Positions 51,914 through 60,559 of a stretch of DNA of 64,000 bases are shown one piece after another. Made by a program: the position numbers and the translations under genes. The DNA comes from Anaerolineaceae bacterium UBA5211. GTDB lineage: Bacteria; Chloroflexota; Anaerolineae; Anaerolineales; Anaerolineaceae. Numbering within the stretch: the stretch's first letter is position 1; the number at the start of each line of letters is the position of its first letter. Below the pieces are notes generated by a model that saw only the letters and a list, made by a program, of their open reading frames with translations, was not told the origin of the DNA and did no database searches. The stretch is from assembly GCA_002412595.1 (NCBI GenBank), contig DHVJ01000060.1, forward strand, positions 55,548 through 119,547. Reading direction: 5' to 3'.

Positions 51914-52903
51914 TTGCCTAGAATTGGAATGAATCCCAGCCGCGGGAAAAAGTCGGATTACGTCCCCGCGCGCGTTACGGTGGCCGTATTAACCTACGTG
52001 CCCAATTCCCTGGGTTATTTTGAAAATCGGCTGGAAGTCACCAAAACCTGCCTGCAGAGCATCCTCAAACACACTTCGGTTCCTTACGACCTGATGGTGT
52101 TCGACAACGGCAGCCGCCCGGAGCTGGTGGATTACCTGCGCCAGTTGAAGGACGCCGGCGATATCGACTTTTTGATGCTTTCCAGCCAGAACATCGGCAA
52201 GATCGGCGCGCTGCAGCTCATGTTCAAGGCGGCGCCTGGCGAAGTCATTGCTTACTGCGACGACGACGTTTTCTACTTGCCCGGTTGGCTGGAACGCAGC
52301 CTGGAAGTGCTGGACACCTTCCCCAACGTAGGCATCGTCAGCGGCATGTACATCAAGCCGCACATGAAAGAAGGCGTCGCTTCCACGTTGAAGTTTGCCC
52401 AATCCAAGGGCGTGGAAATGCAGCGCGGCAACCTGGTGGACCCGGCCCTGGAACAGCATTATATGGACCAGATGGGCCGCACCGAGGAAAAGTACCGCAG
52501 CGAAGTAGCCGGGCTGGAAGACGTGCTCATTACCTATAAAGGCATTAACGTTTGGGCTTCCGCCGGGCATTACCAGCTGGTGACCAAAAAAGAGGCCATC
52601 CTGCAGGCACTGCCCAAGACCTGGTCCAGCAACCTGATGGGCCAGATGCGCGACCTGGACGTGACCATCGATAAATTGGGCATGCTGCGCTTATGCACCA
52701 CGCCGCCCACGCTGCGCCTGCTGGGCAATCAGATCGATGAAAGCGCTGCGGCGGTCATCCGCCAATACGGCTTGGAAGTGCAGGCCGCGGCCGCGGAAAA
52801 GAAAGCCGCGTCGGGCTGGAAGACCAAATTGGCCCGCAACCGGCTGGTGCAAAAAATCGCTTACTGGCTCTACGAGCGCATGTTCAAGATCATCAATGCC
52901 TGA
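51914..52903 (+). CDS. Family 2 glycosyltransferase
   Basis: 329 aa from a TTG with GGAGAT eight bases ahead. GT-A fold: VTVAVLTYVPNSLGYFENRL, YDLMVFDNGSRPELVDYL, SQNIGKIGALQLMFKAAPGEVIAYCDDDVFYLPGW (DDD metal site near residue 117), and a longer region with KSKGVEMQRG. The last 50 residues are basic and helical (KLARNRLVQKIAYWLYERMFK), possibly amphipathic for membrane association. Inverting GT2 enzymes use nucleotide sugars; donor unknown. It restarts the plus-strand run after the inverted SBP gene. Confidence 0.87.
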   Translation: MPRIGMNPSRGKKSDYVPARVTVAVLTYVPNSLGYFENRLEVTKTCLQSILKHTSVPYDLMVFDNGSRPELVDYLRQLKDAGDIDFLMLSSQNIGKIGALQLMFKAAPGEVIAYCDDDVFYLPGWLERSLEVLDTFPNVGIVSGMYIKPHMKEGVASTLKFAQSKGVEMQRGNLVDPALEQHYMDQMGRTEEKYRSEVAGLEDVLITYKGINVWASAGHYQLVTKKEAILQALPKTWSSNLMGQMRDLDVTIDKLGMLRLCTTPPTLRLLGNQIDESAAAVIRQYGLEVQAAAAEKKAASGWKTKLARNRLVQKIAYWLYERMFKIINA

Positions 52904-52944
52904 TGCCAGATAATCGGAAGACACACGCAGAGTAAAGGGATAGC

Positions 52945-53928
52945 ATGAAATTTCTGATTGCCGGGTTGGGTTCCATCGGCCGCCGCCATCTGCGCAATTT
53001 GGCGGCTTTGGGCCAGAACGACATCCTGCTCTTCCGCACCCATCACGCCACGCTGGATGACGCCGAATTGGCCCCCTATCCCGTCGAGACCGACCTGGAA
53101 GTTGCCCTGGCGCATCATCCCGACGCAGTCATTATTGCCAACCCGACCGCCCTGCATATGCAGGTGGCCGTGCCGGCTGCCCAACAGGGCTGTGCGATCT
53201 TTCTTGAAAAACCATTAGCTTACCGCCCGGAAGATTTACGCGAGTTGGAGCAGGTACTGCAAAACGGGCATGCCTGCTTTTTCAGCGCTTACCAATTCCG
53301 CTTCAATCCCGGCCTGGCGAAGGTCAAGCAATTGCTGGACGAGGGCGCTATCGGCCGCCCGCTGTCTTTCCAAAGCTATTGGGGCGAATATCTGCCCGAT
53401 TGGCATCCCTGGGAGGATTACCGCCAGAGCTACGCCGCCCGCAAGGAGCTGGGCGGGGGTGTAGTGCTAACCCTGTGCCATCCCATGGACTACCTGCGTT
53501 GGCTGTTCGGCGAGGTACGCGAGGTATTCGCCTTTACCGGACATCTGAGCGAACTGGAAGTGGATGTGGAGGATTTAGCTGAAGCTGTGTTGAGCTTTGA
53601 GAATGACGTGACCGGCAATTTACACTTGGATTATTACCGCCGCAGCAAACGCCACGACCTGGAGATCAGCGGCACGCAGGGGACGTTAAACTGGGATTAT
53701 GCCGACAGCGCGGTGCGCCTGCGCACGCCACAAGGCGAACAAGTCTTCCCTGCGCCGCAGGGTTTTGAACGCAACCAAATGTTTTTGGACGAAATGGCGC
53801 ATTTCATTGAGCTAACAGCCGGAAAAACGACTTCGCGCTGTACCTTTGAAGACGGCAAAAAGGCGCTGGAATTGGCCTGGGGCATTTTACAGTCCGGCCA
53901 TTATCACCAGCGGGTGGTATATCATTAA
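52945..53928 (+). CDS. Gfo/Idh/MocA-family oxidoreductase
   Basis: 327 aa. N-terminal NAD(P) domain GLGSIGRRHLRNLAAL, then ANPTALHMQVAVPAAQQGCAIFLEKPLAY, which holds the E-K-P catalytic lysine, and the C-terminal domain with GGGVVLTLCHPMDYLRWLFG. Such enzymes oxidise or reduce sugar (often nucleotide-sugar or inositol) hydroxyls with NAD(P). In Campylobacter legionaminate loci a Gfo/Idh-like protein (PtmF) stands beside nucleotidyltransferase genes, so this location before a NeuA-type enzyme (15 bp) suggests a role in making the 3-deoxy acid or its precursor. Substrate is unknown. Confidence 0.88.
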   Translation: MKFLIAGLGSIGRRHLRNLAALGQNDILLFRTHHATLDDAELAPYPVETDLEVALAHHPDAVIIANPTALHMQVAVPAAQQGCAIFLEKPLAYRPEDLRELEQVLQNGHACFFSAYQFRFNPGLAKVKQLLDEGAIGRPLSFQSYWGEYLPDWHPWEDYRQSYAARKELGGGVVLTLCHPMDYLRWLFGEVREVFAFTGHLSELEVDVEDLAEAVLSFENDVTGNLHLDYYRRSKRHDLEISGTQGTLNWDYADSAVRLRTPQGEQVFPAPQGFERNQMFLDEMAHFIELTAGKTTSRCTFEDGKKALELAWGILQSGHYHQRVVYH

Positions 53929-53943
53929 GAACAGGAAGAACCT

Positions 53944-55170
53944 ATGACGAAACTGGAAGTGTTAGCTGTCGTTCCGGCGCGCGGAAATTCCAAGAGCATT
54001 CCGCGCAAGAATATCCGCCTCCTGGGCGGTGTGCCCCTGATTGCCTACAGCATCGCGGCCGGCCTGCAATCGCAAGCCGTCACGCGCACCATCGTTTCCA
54101 CCGACAACGAGGAAATCGCGGCCATCGCGCGCCAATATGGCGCGGAAACGCCCTTCCTGCGCCCGGAGGAATTTTCCCGCGACGAAACCCTGGATTTTCC
54201 GGTTTTCCGGCATGCTTTGGAGTGGTTGGCCGAAAATGAGGACTATCACCCCAACATCGTCATCCAGCTGCGCCCTACTTCACCTTTCCGCCCGCCCGAA
54301 TTGTTGGACCAGGCCGTGCAATTACTTCTTGACCATCCAGAGGCGGACTCGGTGCGCGGGGTGGTGCCGTCCGGCCAGAATCCTTATAAAATGTGGTCGG
54401 TCAACGCCAACGGCAGCATGAGCCCCATTTTAAAGGTAACGGGCGTCAAAGAAGCTTTCAACGCGCCCCGCCAGCAGCTGCCGGACACCTATTGGCAGAC
54501 CGGCCATGTGGACGCCATCCGCCCGCGCGCCATCCTGGAAAAAGATTCCATGAGTGGCAACGTGATCCTGCCGCTGTTCATCGACCCGGCCTATACCGTG
54601 GATATCGACACGCTGCTGGATTGGCAGCGGGCTGAAACCACTATCATGGAAGGCAGGTTAAAGATTGTCGCGCCCGATCAAAGCCGGCGTCCTTTTCCGG
54701 CCCACCCGCGCCTGTTGATCCTCGATTTCGATGGGGTCATGACCGACGACCGGGTTTGGGTGGATCAGGACGGCCGCGAGATGGTAGCTGCCAGCCGCTC
54801 GGATGGGTTGGGACTGGAACGGCTGCGCCAGCTGACCGGCATGCAAGTGCTGGTGATGTCTAAGGAAACTAACCCGGTGGTGGCTGCGCGCTGCCGCAAA
54901 TTGAATTTAGAAGTTTTCCAGAGTGTGAGCGATAAAGCTTCCGCCTTGAAAAAGTTATATGAAGAACGCGACTTGAAACCAGAAGACGTGATTTACATTG
55001 GCAATGACCTGAACGACCTACCCTGCTTCCCGCTGGTGGGTTTCGCGGTCGCACCCGCGGATGCCAACGTGACAGTGCAGCAGGCAGCTGACCTGGTTTT
55101 GGATAAACCGGGTGGTTTTGGCGCGGTGCGCGAGCTGTGTGAGCTGCTGATTGCGCGCCTGCAAGCCTGA
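53944..55170 (+). CDS. CMP-nonulosonate synthetase fused to a KdsC-like HAD phosphatase
   Basis: 408 aa. Residues 1-228: acylneuraminate cytidylyltransferase (VVPARGNSKSIPRKNIRLLGG nucleotide loop, STDNEEIAAIARQYGAE, IQLRPTSPFRPPELLDQA). Residues about 250-408: HAD type IIIC-like phosphatase with all catalytic motifs (LDFDGVMTDD with nucleophile Asp near 260; VMSKE; SDKASALK lysine; IGNDLNDLPCF). One chain could thus dephosphorylate a 9-phosphate of a 2-keto-3-deoxynonulosonic acid and then activate it with CTP. Animal CMP-sialate synthetase (CMAS) has the same domain order. Its partner is probably the second NeuB-type gene at 56364. Confidence 0.93.
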   Translation: MTKLEVLAVVPARGNSKSIPRKNIRLLGGVPLIAYSIAAGLQSQAVTRTIVSTDNEEIAAIARQYGAETPFLRPEEFSRDETLDFPVFRHALEWLAENEDYHPNIVIQLRPTSPFRPPELLDQAVQLLLDHPEADSVRGVVPSGQNPYKMWSVNANGSMSPILKVTGVKEAFNAPRQQLPDTYWQTGHVDAIRPRAILEKDSMSGNVILPLFIDPAYTVDIDTLLDWQRAETTIMEGRLKIVAPDQSRRPFPAHPRLLILDFDGVMTDDRVWVDQDGREMVAASRSDGLGLERLRQLTGMQVLVMSKETNPVVAARCRKLNLEVFQSVSDKASALKKLYEERDLKPEDVIYIGNDLNDLPCFPLVGFAVAPADANVTVQQAADLVLDKPGGFGAVRELCELLIARLQA

Positions 55171-55179
55171 GCGCATGGT

Positions 55180-55208
55180 TTGTGCACTTTTTTGCAAAGC
55201 GTTATAAT
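55180..55208 (+). promoter_or_regulatory. Internal promoter before the radical SAM gene
   Basis: TTGTGC, 17-bp spacer, perfect TATAAT, about 54 bp ahead of the ATG at 55262. It could start a second transcript within the locus. Confidence 0.6.
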
Positions 55209-55261
55209 GGCTTTCCTTCTACATAAAAGGAAAGATGCAAATAAATCAATGGAGATAAACA

Positions 55262-56323
55262 ATGTTTGATATTGATTTTTACATGAAAGTTTTTGATCTG
55301 AAATACAAACTCATGCAGGGGCAGAAGTTTGAGCGCGATTACTTGATGCAAAAACTGGAAGAATACCGCTCCCCGCAGCCGGTGGTTTACAACATTGAAA
55401 CCACCAACGCCTGCAACATGCGCTGCGAGATGTGCCCGCGCACAACCATGATGACCCGCCCGATTGAGACCATGCAGAAAGAAACCTTCGAGAAGGTTGT
55501 CAGCCAACTGCGCCCCTGGTCAACGGAAGAATGGACGGCCTGGGAGAAATTTGCGGCGGAAAACTACAAGATCAACAAGGATGAGATGAACGAAAATCAT
55601 TTCTTCCTGTATGTTATTCCCAAGGTGATCGTGCTGCACGGCTACGGTGACCCGCTGCTGGATAAGAATATCCCGGATTATGTGGAGATGATGACCAAAC
55701 AAGGTCTCCTGAGTTACTTCAGCTGTAACCCGGCCAACATCAACCTGGATCGTACTATTGAGACCTTTGAAAACGGTTTGGACTACATCAAGTATTCAAT
55801 CGAGAGTGTGGATGACCTGCGCCATAAGGAAGTTCGCGGCCAGCAGTCCAACTTCTCCGAAAGTTACAAAAAGATCCTCAAATTGCTGGATGTCAAAGCC
55901 CAGCGAAACCTGAACACTACCATTGTGATCACCATGATCAACCTGAACAAACCCTGGCAGCAGGAGGAGTTCGAAAAGGTCAAAGAAGCCTTCAAGGACA
56001 TGGATGTGTATGTCTATCTGAAGAGCCAGGACCAGCAATGGTATGAGGATAACAAACAGGGCACGCAGTCCATCCATTGGTTGGAATTCTGCCAGTTCCC
56101 CTGGTCATCCATGACCATCAAGTCCAACGGTGAATCGGTGGAGTGCGTGGAAGATTTCAACAACGAGATCATCCTGGGCGACGCCAAAACCGAATCGCTT
56201 TATGACATTTGGAACGGCGAGAAATACAAACGCTTCCGTCAGGACCATTTTGAACTGACGCCCGGCCTGAAATGCACCGAGCAGTGCGATATGCAGTTGG
56301 TCGGCAGCTTCCTGGCTTCCTGA
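55262..56323 (+). CDS. Radical SAM enzyme with C-terminal SPASM-type domain
   Basis: 353 aa, ribosome site GGAG. The radical SAM [4Fe-4S] motif C-x3-C-x2-C is at Cys51, 55 and 58 (ETTNACNMRCEMCPRTT). HGYGDPLLDKNIPDYVEM is the G-E-P-like SAM-binding segment. The C-terminus has a SPASM-like cluster region (FCQFPWSSMTIKSNGESVEC, then LKCTEQCDM), which often binds one or two auxiliary Fe-S clusters. Enzymes of this kind in glycan loci epimerise, dehydrogenate or dehydrate sugars or modify peptides and amino sugars. No assignment beyond that is safe. Followed 40 bp later by the short NeuB gene. Confidence 0.88.
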   Translation: MFDIDFYMKVFDLKYKLMQGQKFERDYLMQKLEEYRSPQPVVYNIETTNACNMRCEMCPRTTMMTRPIETMQKETFEKVVSQLRPWSTEEWTAWEKFAAENYKINKDEMNENHFFLYVIPKVIVLHGYGDPLLDKNIPDYVEMMTKQGLLSYFSCNPANINLDRTIETFENGLDYIKYSIESVDDLRHKEVRGQQSNFSESYKKILKLLDVKAQRNLNTTIVITMINLNKPWQQEEFEKVKEAFKDMDVYVYLKSQDQQWYEDNKQGTQSIHWLEFCQFPWSSMTIKSNGESVECVEDFNNEIILGDAKTESLYDIWNGEKYKRFRQDHFELTPGLKCTEQCDMQLVGSFLAS

Positions 56324-56363
56324 AACACTGTAAATCAACTTATCCGAATTAAAGGAGCGATAA

Positions 56364-57236
56364 ATGGCGCGAGAAGTGAAAATTGGTAACCGCTTGATTG
56401 GTGACGGGCATCCGGCTTATATCATCGCGGAAATTGGCATCAATCACAACGGCGATCTGGAAACGGCAAAGGAAATGATCATGACTGCCAAAGACACCGG
56501 CGCGGACGCGGTCAAGCTGCAGAAGCGCACGCCTGAATTGTGCGTGCCCAAAGAGCAGCGCGACCTGATGCGTGAAACACCCTGGGGCTACATCACTTAT
56601 ATGTCTTACCGCGAACGGGTTGAGTTCGGCGAGGCGGAATACCGTGAAATCGATAAACTATGCAAAGAGCTGAATATCGACTGGTTCGTATCGGTGTGGG
56701 ATGAGCCCTCGGTAGATTTCATGGAAGCCTTTGACCCGATTTGCTATAAACTGCCTTCTGCCGCTTTGACCGACCACAACCTGCTGCGCAAAGTGCGTGC
56801 CACCGGCCGGCCGATGATTGTCTCAACTGGTATGTCCACCGGCGACCAGATCAAGGACGCTGTGGCTGTGATTGGTACCGATGATCTGGCCATCACCCAT
56901 TCCACCAGTACCTATCCCTGCGACCCGCAGGAATTGAACCTCAAGATGATTCCGACCTTGAAAGAGCAGTTCCCCTGCCCGATTGGATACTCCGGCCACG
57001 AAGTGGGTTTGATCACCTCGGTGGTCGCGGTTTCCATGGGCGCCTGCATGGTGGAGCGTCATTTCACGCTCGACCGCTCTATGTGGGGCAGCGACCAGGC
57101 TGCTTCGGTGGAACCAGGCGGTTTCCGCCTGCTGGTGAAATACATCCGTGTGACCGAGATGGCCCTGGGCGATGGCGTCAAGCGTGTGTATGACAGTGAA
57201 AAATCTTCCATGAAGAAATTACGGCGTTACCTGTAA
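56364..57236 (+). CDS. NeuB-family synthase lacking the SAF domain (paralogue 2)
   Basis: 290 aa. TIM-barrel of the NeuB family: IIAEIGINHNGDLETAKEMIMTAKDTGADAVKLQKR, PWGYITYMSYRERVEFGEAEY, FVSVWDEPSVDFMEAF, YKLPSAALTDHNLLRKV, MIVSTGMSTGDQI, STYPCDPQELNLKMI, GYSGHEVGLITSVVAV, VERHFTLDRSMWGSDQAAS. The family's C-terminal antifreeze/SAF lid (about 60 aa) is absent; the chain ends with KKLRRYL. DRSMWGSDQ differs from the sialate-synthase D-x-x-x-x-G-P-D-H. Such short forms occur among KDN-9-phosphate-type and uncharacterised synthases. The donor is PEP; the acceptor aldehyde is unknown. Confidence 0.88.
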   Translation: MAREVKIGNRLIGDGHPAYIIAEIGINHNGDLETAKEMIMTAKDTGADAVKLQKRTPELCVPKEQRDLMRETPWGYITYMSYRERVEFGEAEYREIDKLCKELNIDWFVSVWDEPSVDFMEAFDPICYKLPSAALTDHNLLRKVRATGRPMIVSTGMSTGDQIKDAVAVIGTDDLAITHSTSTYPCDPQELNLKMIPTLKEQFPCPIGYSGHEVGLITSVVAVSMGACMVERHFTLDRSMWGSDQAASVEPGGFRLLVKYIRVTEMALGDGVKRVYDSEKSSMKKLRRYL

Positions 57237-57245
57237 GCTTCTGAC

Positions 57246-58856
57246 ATGAATTTGATCCAACGCGCGCGAGTGCGCGTCAAACGTGAAAATGCCCTGCGCC
57301 GCAATCACCGCCGCGTGCGGGAATTGACGGCCGAGATTGGGCTGCCGACTGCTGAAACAGCGGCGGACCAGCGGCCGGTCATTTTCTTTAATGCCTCCAC
57401 GCGCCTTTCCGGCTTGAGCCAAAACGCCGGTTTCTCCCTGGTCAGCAGTTTGGCGCTGCGCCGGACCGGCCAGCCGGTTATTCACTTTGTCTGTTTGAAT
57501 GGGTTGTCGCATTGTGTGCTGGGTACGGATAAGCTCAATCCCAAAGCCCCGCCGCCCTGCGCGGAATGCATGCGCACCTCGCGCGTGCTATTCGAGGGTG
57601 CCCAGGTTTTTCCTTTTACCCTCAAACGGGATGCTGATCTGTCCGATTATTTGACCGATTTATCTTTGGAAGAACTACTGAAAGTAGAGTGGCAGGACAT
57701 CCCGCTGGGAAAACTGGTACTGCCTTCACTGCGTTGGGTGCTGCGCATCCACCATTTACAGGATGACGAACCCACCCGTTACCTGGCGCGCGAGTACATG
57801 CTCTCAGCCTTACATGTGGCGCGCCAATTCAAAAAACTGATTGAACAATCCAACCCGCTGGCGGTGGTGGTTTTCAACGGCATGTTCTACCCGGAAGCTG
57901 CCGCGCGCTGGATGGCCCAGCGCCATGGGCTGCCGGTCTATTCGCATGAGGTTGGCATGCTGCCGCTTTCCGCTTTTTTAACCGCGGAAGAAGCCACGGC
58001 TTATCCCGTCAAGGTGGATGAGAAATTCAAATTGAGCCCCGAGCAGAACGCGCGCCTGGATGCTTACCTTAACCAGCGCACCCAGGGCAAGTTCGTTACC
58101 GCCGGCGTTAATTTCTGGCCGGAAATGCGCGAGCTGGACGATGCTTTTTGGCAACGCGCGGAGCAGTTCGAGGCGGTTGTGCCGGTATTCACCAATGTGG
58201 TTTTCGATACTTCACAAGGCCACGCCAATGTGGTCTTCGAGCATATGTTTGCCTGGCTGGACCTGGTGTTGGAAGAGATCAAAGCCCATCCGGAAATCTT
58301 TTTTGTGCTGCGCGCCCACCCGGATGAGGAGCGCCCCGGCAAAGAAAGCCGCGAGACGGTATCGGACTGGGTCAAAGCGCGCGGGGTAGAGCAGCTGCCC
58401 AATATGCTCTTCATCGGCCCGCGCCAGTTCATCAGCTCTTATGAATTGATCGCGCACGCCAAATTTGTGATGGTCTATAATTCCACCGTCGGCTTGGAAT
58501 CTTCCGTGCTGGGCAAGCCGGTGTTGTGCGCCGGAAAAGCGCGCTACACGCAGATTCCCACGGTGTTCTTCCCGCAAAGTGTGCCGGATTACCGTGCCAA
58601 GCTGCGTGAATTTCTGGCAGCCGACGCAGTAACCCACCCGGATGAATTCCAACGTAACGCCCGCCGCGTGCTCTACAGCCAGCTCTTCCGCGCTTCGCTG
58701 CCCTTCGGCGATTTCCTGGAAGAGGACGGCGTGTGGCGTGGCTATGTGCGCTTGAAGGACTTCAAAGCCGAGGCGCTCTACCCGCACAACTCCGCCACCT
58801 TGCAGGTGGTATTGGACGGCATCTTGAAAGGGACGCCCTTTATACAGGACCTATGA
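57246..58856 (+). CDS. Capsule-synthesis-type GT-B protein (second copy)
   Basis: 536 aa. Similar plan to the protein at 41450: a variable N-terminal half (VIFFNASTRLSGLSQNAGFS; four cysteines in LSHCVLG and PPPCAECMRT that could bind metal; VVFNGMFYPEAAARWMAQRHGLPV) and a C-terminal GT-B half with FVLRAHPDEERPGKESRE near residue 355 and YNSTVGLESSVLGKPVLC near 411. These resemble the KpsC/KpsS capsule-synthesis fold, known in other bacteria for Kdo transfer from CMP-Kdo. Placement right behind the CMP-acid genes makes a CMP-donor plausible but unproven. Confidence 0.72.
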   Translation: MNLIQRARVRVKRENALRRNHRRVRELTAEIGLPTAETAADQRPVIFFNASTRLSGLSQNAGFSLVSSLALRRTGQPVIHFVCLNGLSHCVLGTDKLNPKAPPPCAECMRTSRVLFEGAQVFPFTLKRDADLSDYLTDLSLEELLKVEWQDIPLGKLVLPSLRWVLRIHHLQDDEPTRYLAREYMLSALHVARQFKKLIEQSNPLAVVVFNGMFYPEAAARWMAQRHGLPVYSHEVGMLPLSAFLTAEEATAYPVKVDEKFKLSPEQNARLDAYLNQRTQGKFVTAGVNFWPEMRELDDAFWQRAEQFEAVVPVFTNVVFDTSQGHANVVFEHMFAWLDLVLEEIKAHPEIFFVLRAHPDEERPGKESRETVSDWVKARGVEQLPNMLFIGPRQFISSYELIAHAKFVMVYNSTVGLESSVLGKPVLCAGKARYTQIPTVFFPQSVPDYRAKLREFLAADAVTHPDEFQRNARRVLYSQLFRASLPFGDFLEEDGVWRGYVRLKDFKAEALYPHNSATLQVVLDGILKGTPFIQDL

Positions 58857-59794
58857 AACCCGATTGTTCCATTATTATCCGCGCGTTTAATGAAGAGCAG
58901 CATATTGGCCGCCTGCTGAATGGTATTCAGCAGCAGACTGTCAAAAACGTGCAGGTCATTCTGGTGGATTCGGGTTCGACCGACCGCACGGTGGAAATTG
59001 CCAAAGAAGGGGGCGCGGAAGTGGTGAGCATCTCCCCGCAGGAATTTACCTTCGGGCGTTCGCTCAATGTGGGTGTTCGTACGGCTACAGCTGACCTGCT
59101 CCTGATTGCCAGCGCGCATGTTTATCCGGTTTACCCGGACTGGATCGAGCGCATGTTGGAACCCTTCTCCGATGAGCGTATCGCGTTGGTGTACGGAAAA
59201 CAGCGCGGTGTGGCGGCTTCACAGTTTTCGGAACAACAGCTTTTTACGCATTGGTATCCGGAAGAATCCCAAAAAATCCAGGACTATCCTTTCTGCAACA
59301 ATGCCAACGCAGCCATCCGCAAATTATTATGGACTGAACATGCCTATGATGAAAGTCTGCCCGGTTTGGAAGACCTGGAGTGGGCCCAATGGGCCTTTGA
59401 CCAGGGCTACCGCATCGCTTACAGCGCCGAAGCTGAGATCATCCACGTGCACAGCGAATCCTGGCGGGGCATTCACAAGCGTTACACGCGCGAAGGCATG
59501 GCCTTCAAGCAGATTTACCCGCACGCCACCTTCAGCCTGGGCGATTTGCTGCGCCTGTTCCTGAAAAATTCCTTCAGTGATTTGGGCCAAGCTGTCCATC
59601 AGCGTGTTTTTTTTCGCCAATTTGGCAGCATCCTGCGCTTCCGCTGGCTGCAATTTCATGGCACCTACATCGGTTACCAGCGCTCCGGCCCGCTCACCTG
59701 GCAGCTCAAACAATCCTTTTACTACCCGCGCGAAAATGGGGACAAAAACGGCGCAAACGCCAAACGGGATGTCAAACCCATCACTTACGATTAA
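58853..59794 (+). CDS. Family 2 glycosyltransferase
   Basis: 313 aa from the ATG at 58853, which overlaps the previous stop by four bases (ATGA). GT-A fold: CSIIIRAFNEEQHIGRLLNGI, VILVDSGSTDRTVEIAKEGGAEVVSI, FTFGRSLNVGVRTATADLLLIASAHVYPVYPDW (SAH in place of DxD), VYGKQRG, then FCNNANAAIRK and LPGLEDLEWAQWAFDQGYRIAY. Typical of O-chain GT2 enzymes such as rhamnosyltransferases. Donor unknown. The C-terminal stretch has a hydrophobic-basic helix for membrane contact. Confidence 0.9.
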   Translation: MKPDCSIIIRAFNEEQHIGRLLNGIQQQTVKNVQVILVDSGSTDRTVEIAKEGGAEVVSISPQEFTFGRSLNVGVRTATADLLLIASAHVYPVYPDWIERMLEPFSDERIALVYGKQRGVAASQFSEQQLFTHWYPEESQKIQDYPFCNNANAAIRKLLWTEHAYDESLPGLEDLEWAQWAFDQGYRIAYSAEAEIIHVHSESWRGIHKRYTREGMAFKQIYPHATFSLGDLLRLFLKNSFSDLGQAVHQRVFFRQFGSILRFRWLQFHGTYIGYQRSGPLTWQLKQSFYYPRENGDKNGANAKRDVKPITYD

Positions 59795-59839
59795 AATAAA
59801 CCTGTAAGGTTTTTTATCACTTGTTTGCTGGAGGGTAGT

Positions 59840-60517
59840 TTGAAAGAAAAAAAGATCGCTGCGCTGGTGCCCATGCGTCATCACTCCCAGCGCGTGCAAA
59901 ATAAAAATTTCCGCGACTTGGCCGGAAAACCTCTATTCCACTACATTATCGAAACCTTGTCGGCCTGTCCGGAAATCGACCGCATCGTGGTCAACACAGA
60001 CAGTCAGCCCATTCAGGAGGATCTGGCGGCGCATTATCCGCGGGTTACAGTTTTGGTGCGCCCACCGGAGCTGTGCGCGGACGATGTCCCCATGAACGAT
60101 ATCCTGCTGTATGACACACAACATGTGCCGGCCGATTTGTACCTGCAAACCCACAGCACCAATCCGCTGCTCAGGCCGGAAACGGTCTCAAAAGCCATCC
60201 ATGAATTTCTAGCCAAGTCAGACGAATACGACTCGCTTTTCTCCGTGACGCGCCTGCAGACGCGTCTGTGGGACCGCTTTACCCAGCCGCTCAACCACGA
60301 CCCCGAGGTGCTGCTGCAAACCCAGGACCTGCCGCCAGTTTATGAGGAGAATTCCTGTATTTACATCTTCACCGCGGGAAATTTGCGTGAACGCCACAAC
60401 CGCATCGGGCGCAAGCCGCTCATGTTTGAGACGCCTGTGGAGGAAGCCCTGGATATTGACGAGAATATCGATTTTTTGATCGCGGACTTGTTGATGAAGA
60501 ACCGTCGCAATTCCTGA
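59840..60517 (+). CDS. Cytidylyltransferase of the acylneuraminate type (third)
   Basis: 225 aa from a TTG at 59840 preceded by GGAGGG. Motifs: ALVPMRHHSQRVQNKNFRDLAGKPLFHYII (nucleotide-binding loop R-x-x-S-x-R-V-x-x-K-N), VVNTDSQPIQEDLAAHYP, DLYLQTHSTNPLLRPETVSKAI, SLFSVTRLQTRLWD. Compared with NeuA, the P-A-R-G-G-S loop is changed to PMRHHS. It should activate a sugar or keto-acid with CTP, but the substrate may differ from that of the other two transferases. The next two genes (dehydrogenase, SDR) are close and collinear, suggesting a mini-pathway. Confidence 0.82.
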   Translation: MKEKKIAALVPMRHHSQRVQNKNFRDLAGKPLFHYIIETLSACPEIDRIVVNTDSQPIQEDLAAHYPRVTVLVRPPELCADDVPMNDILLYDTQHVPADLYLQTHSTNPLLRPETVSKAIHEFLAKSDEYDSLFSVTRLQTRLWDRFTQPLNHDPEVLLQTQDLPPVYEENSCIYIFTAGNLRERHNRIGRKPLMFETPVEEALDIDENIDFLIADLLMKNRRNS

Positions 60518-60518
60518 C

Positions 60519-60527
60519 TGGTATAAT
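60519..60527 (+). promoter_or_regulatory. Extended -10 promoter candidate
   Basis: TGG followed by TATAAT, 33 bp before the dehydrogenase start at 60560. No good -35. Confidence 0.4.
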
Positions 60528-60559
60528 CCCAGCCATACCACTTTATTTATCAGGTGAAT

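Noticed and set aside
44002..57236. Complete pseudaminic or legionaminic acid pathway
   Set aside because: PseB, NeuB-type and NeuA-type genes exist, but aminotransferase, N-acetyltransferase and the UDP-sugar hydrolase/epimerase are not found in the window, so a full pathway cannot be claimed.
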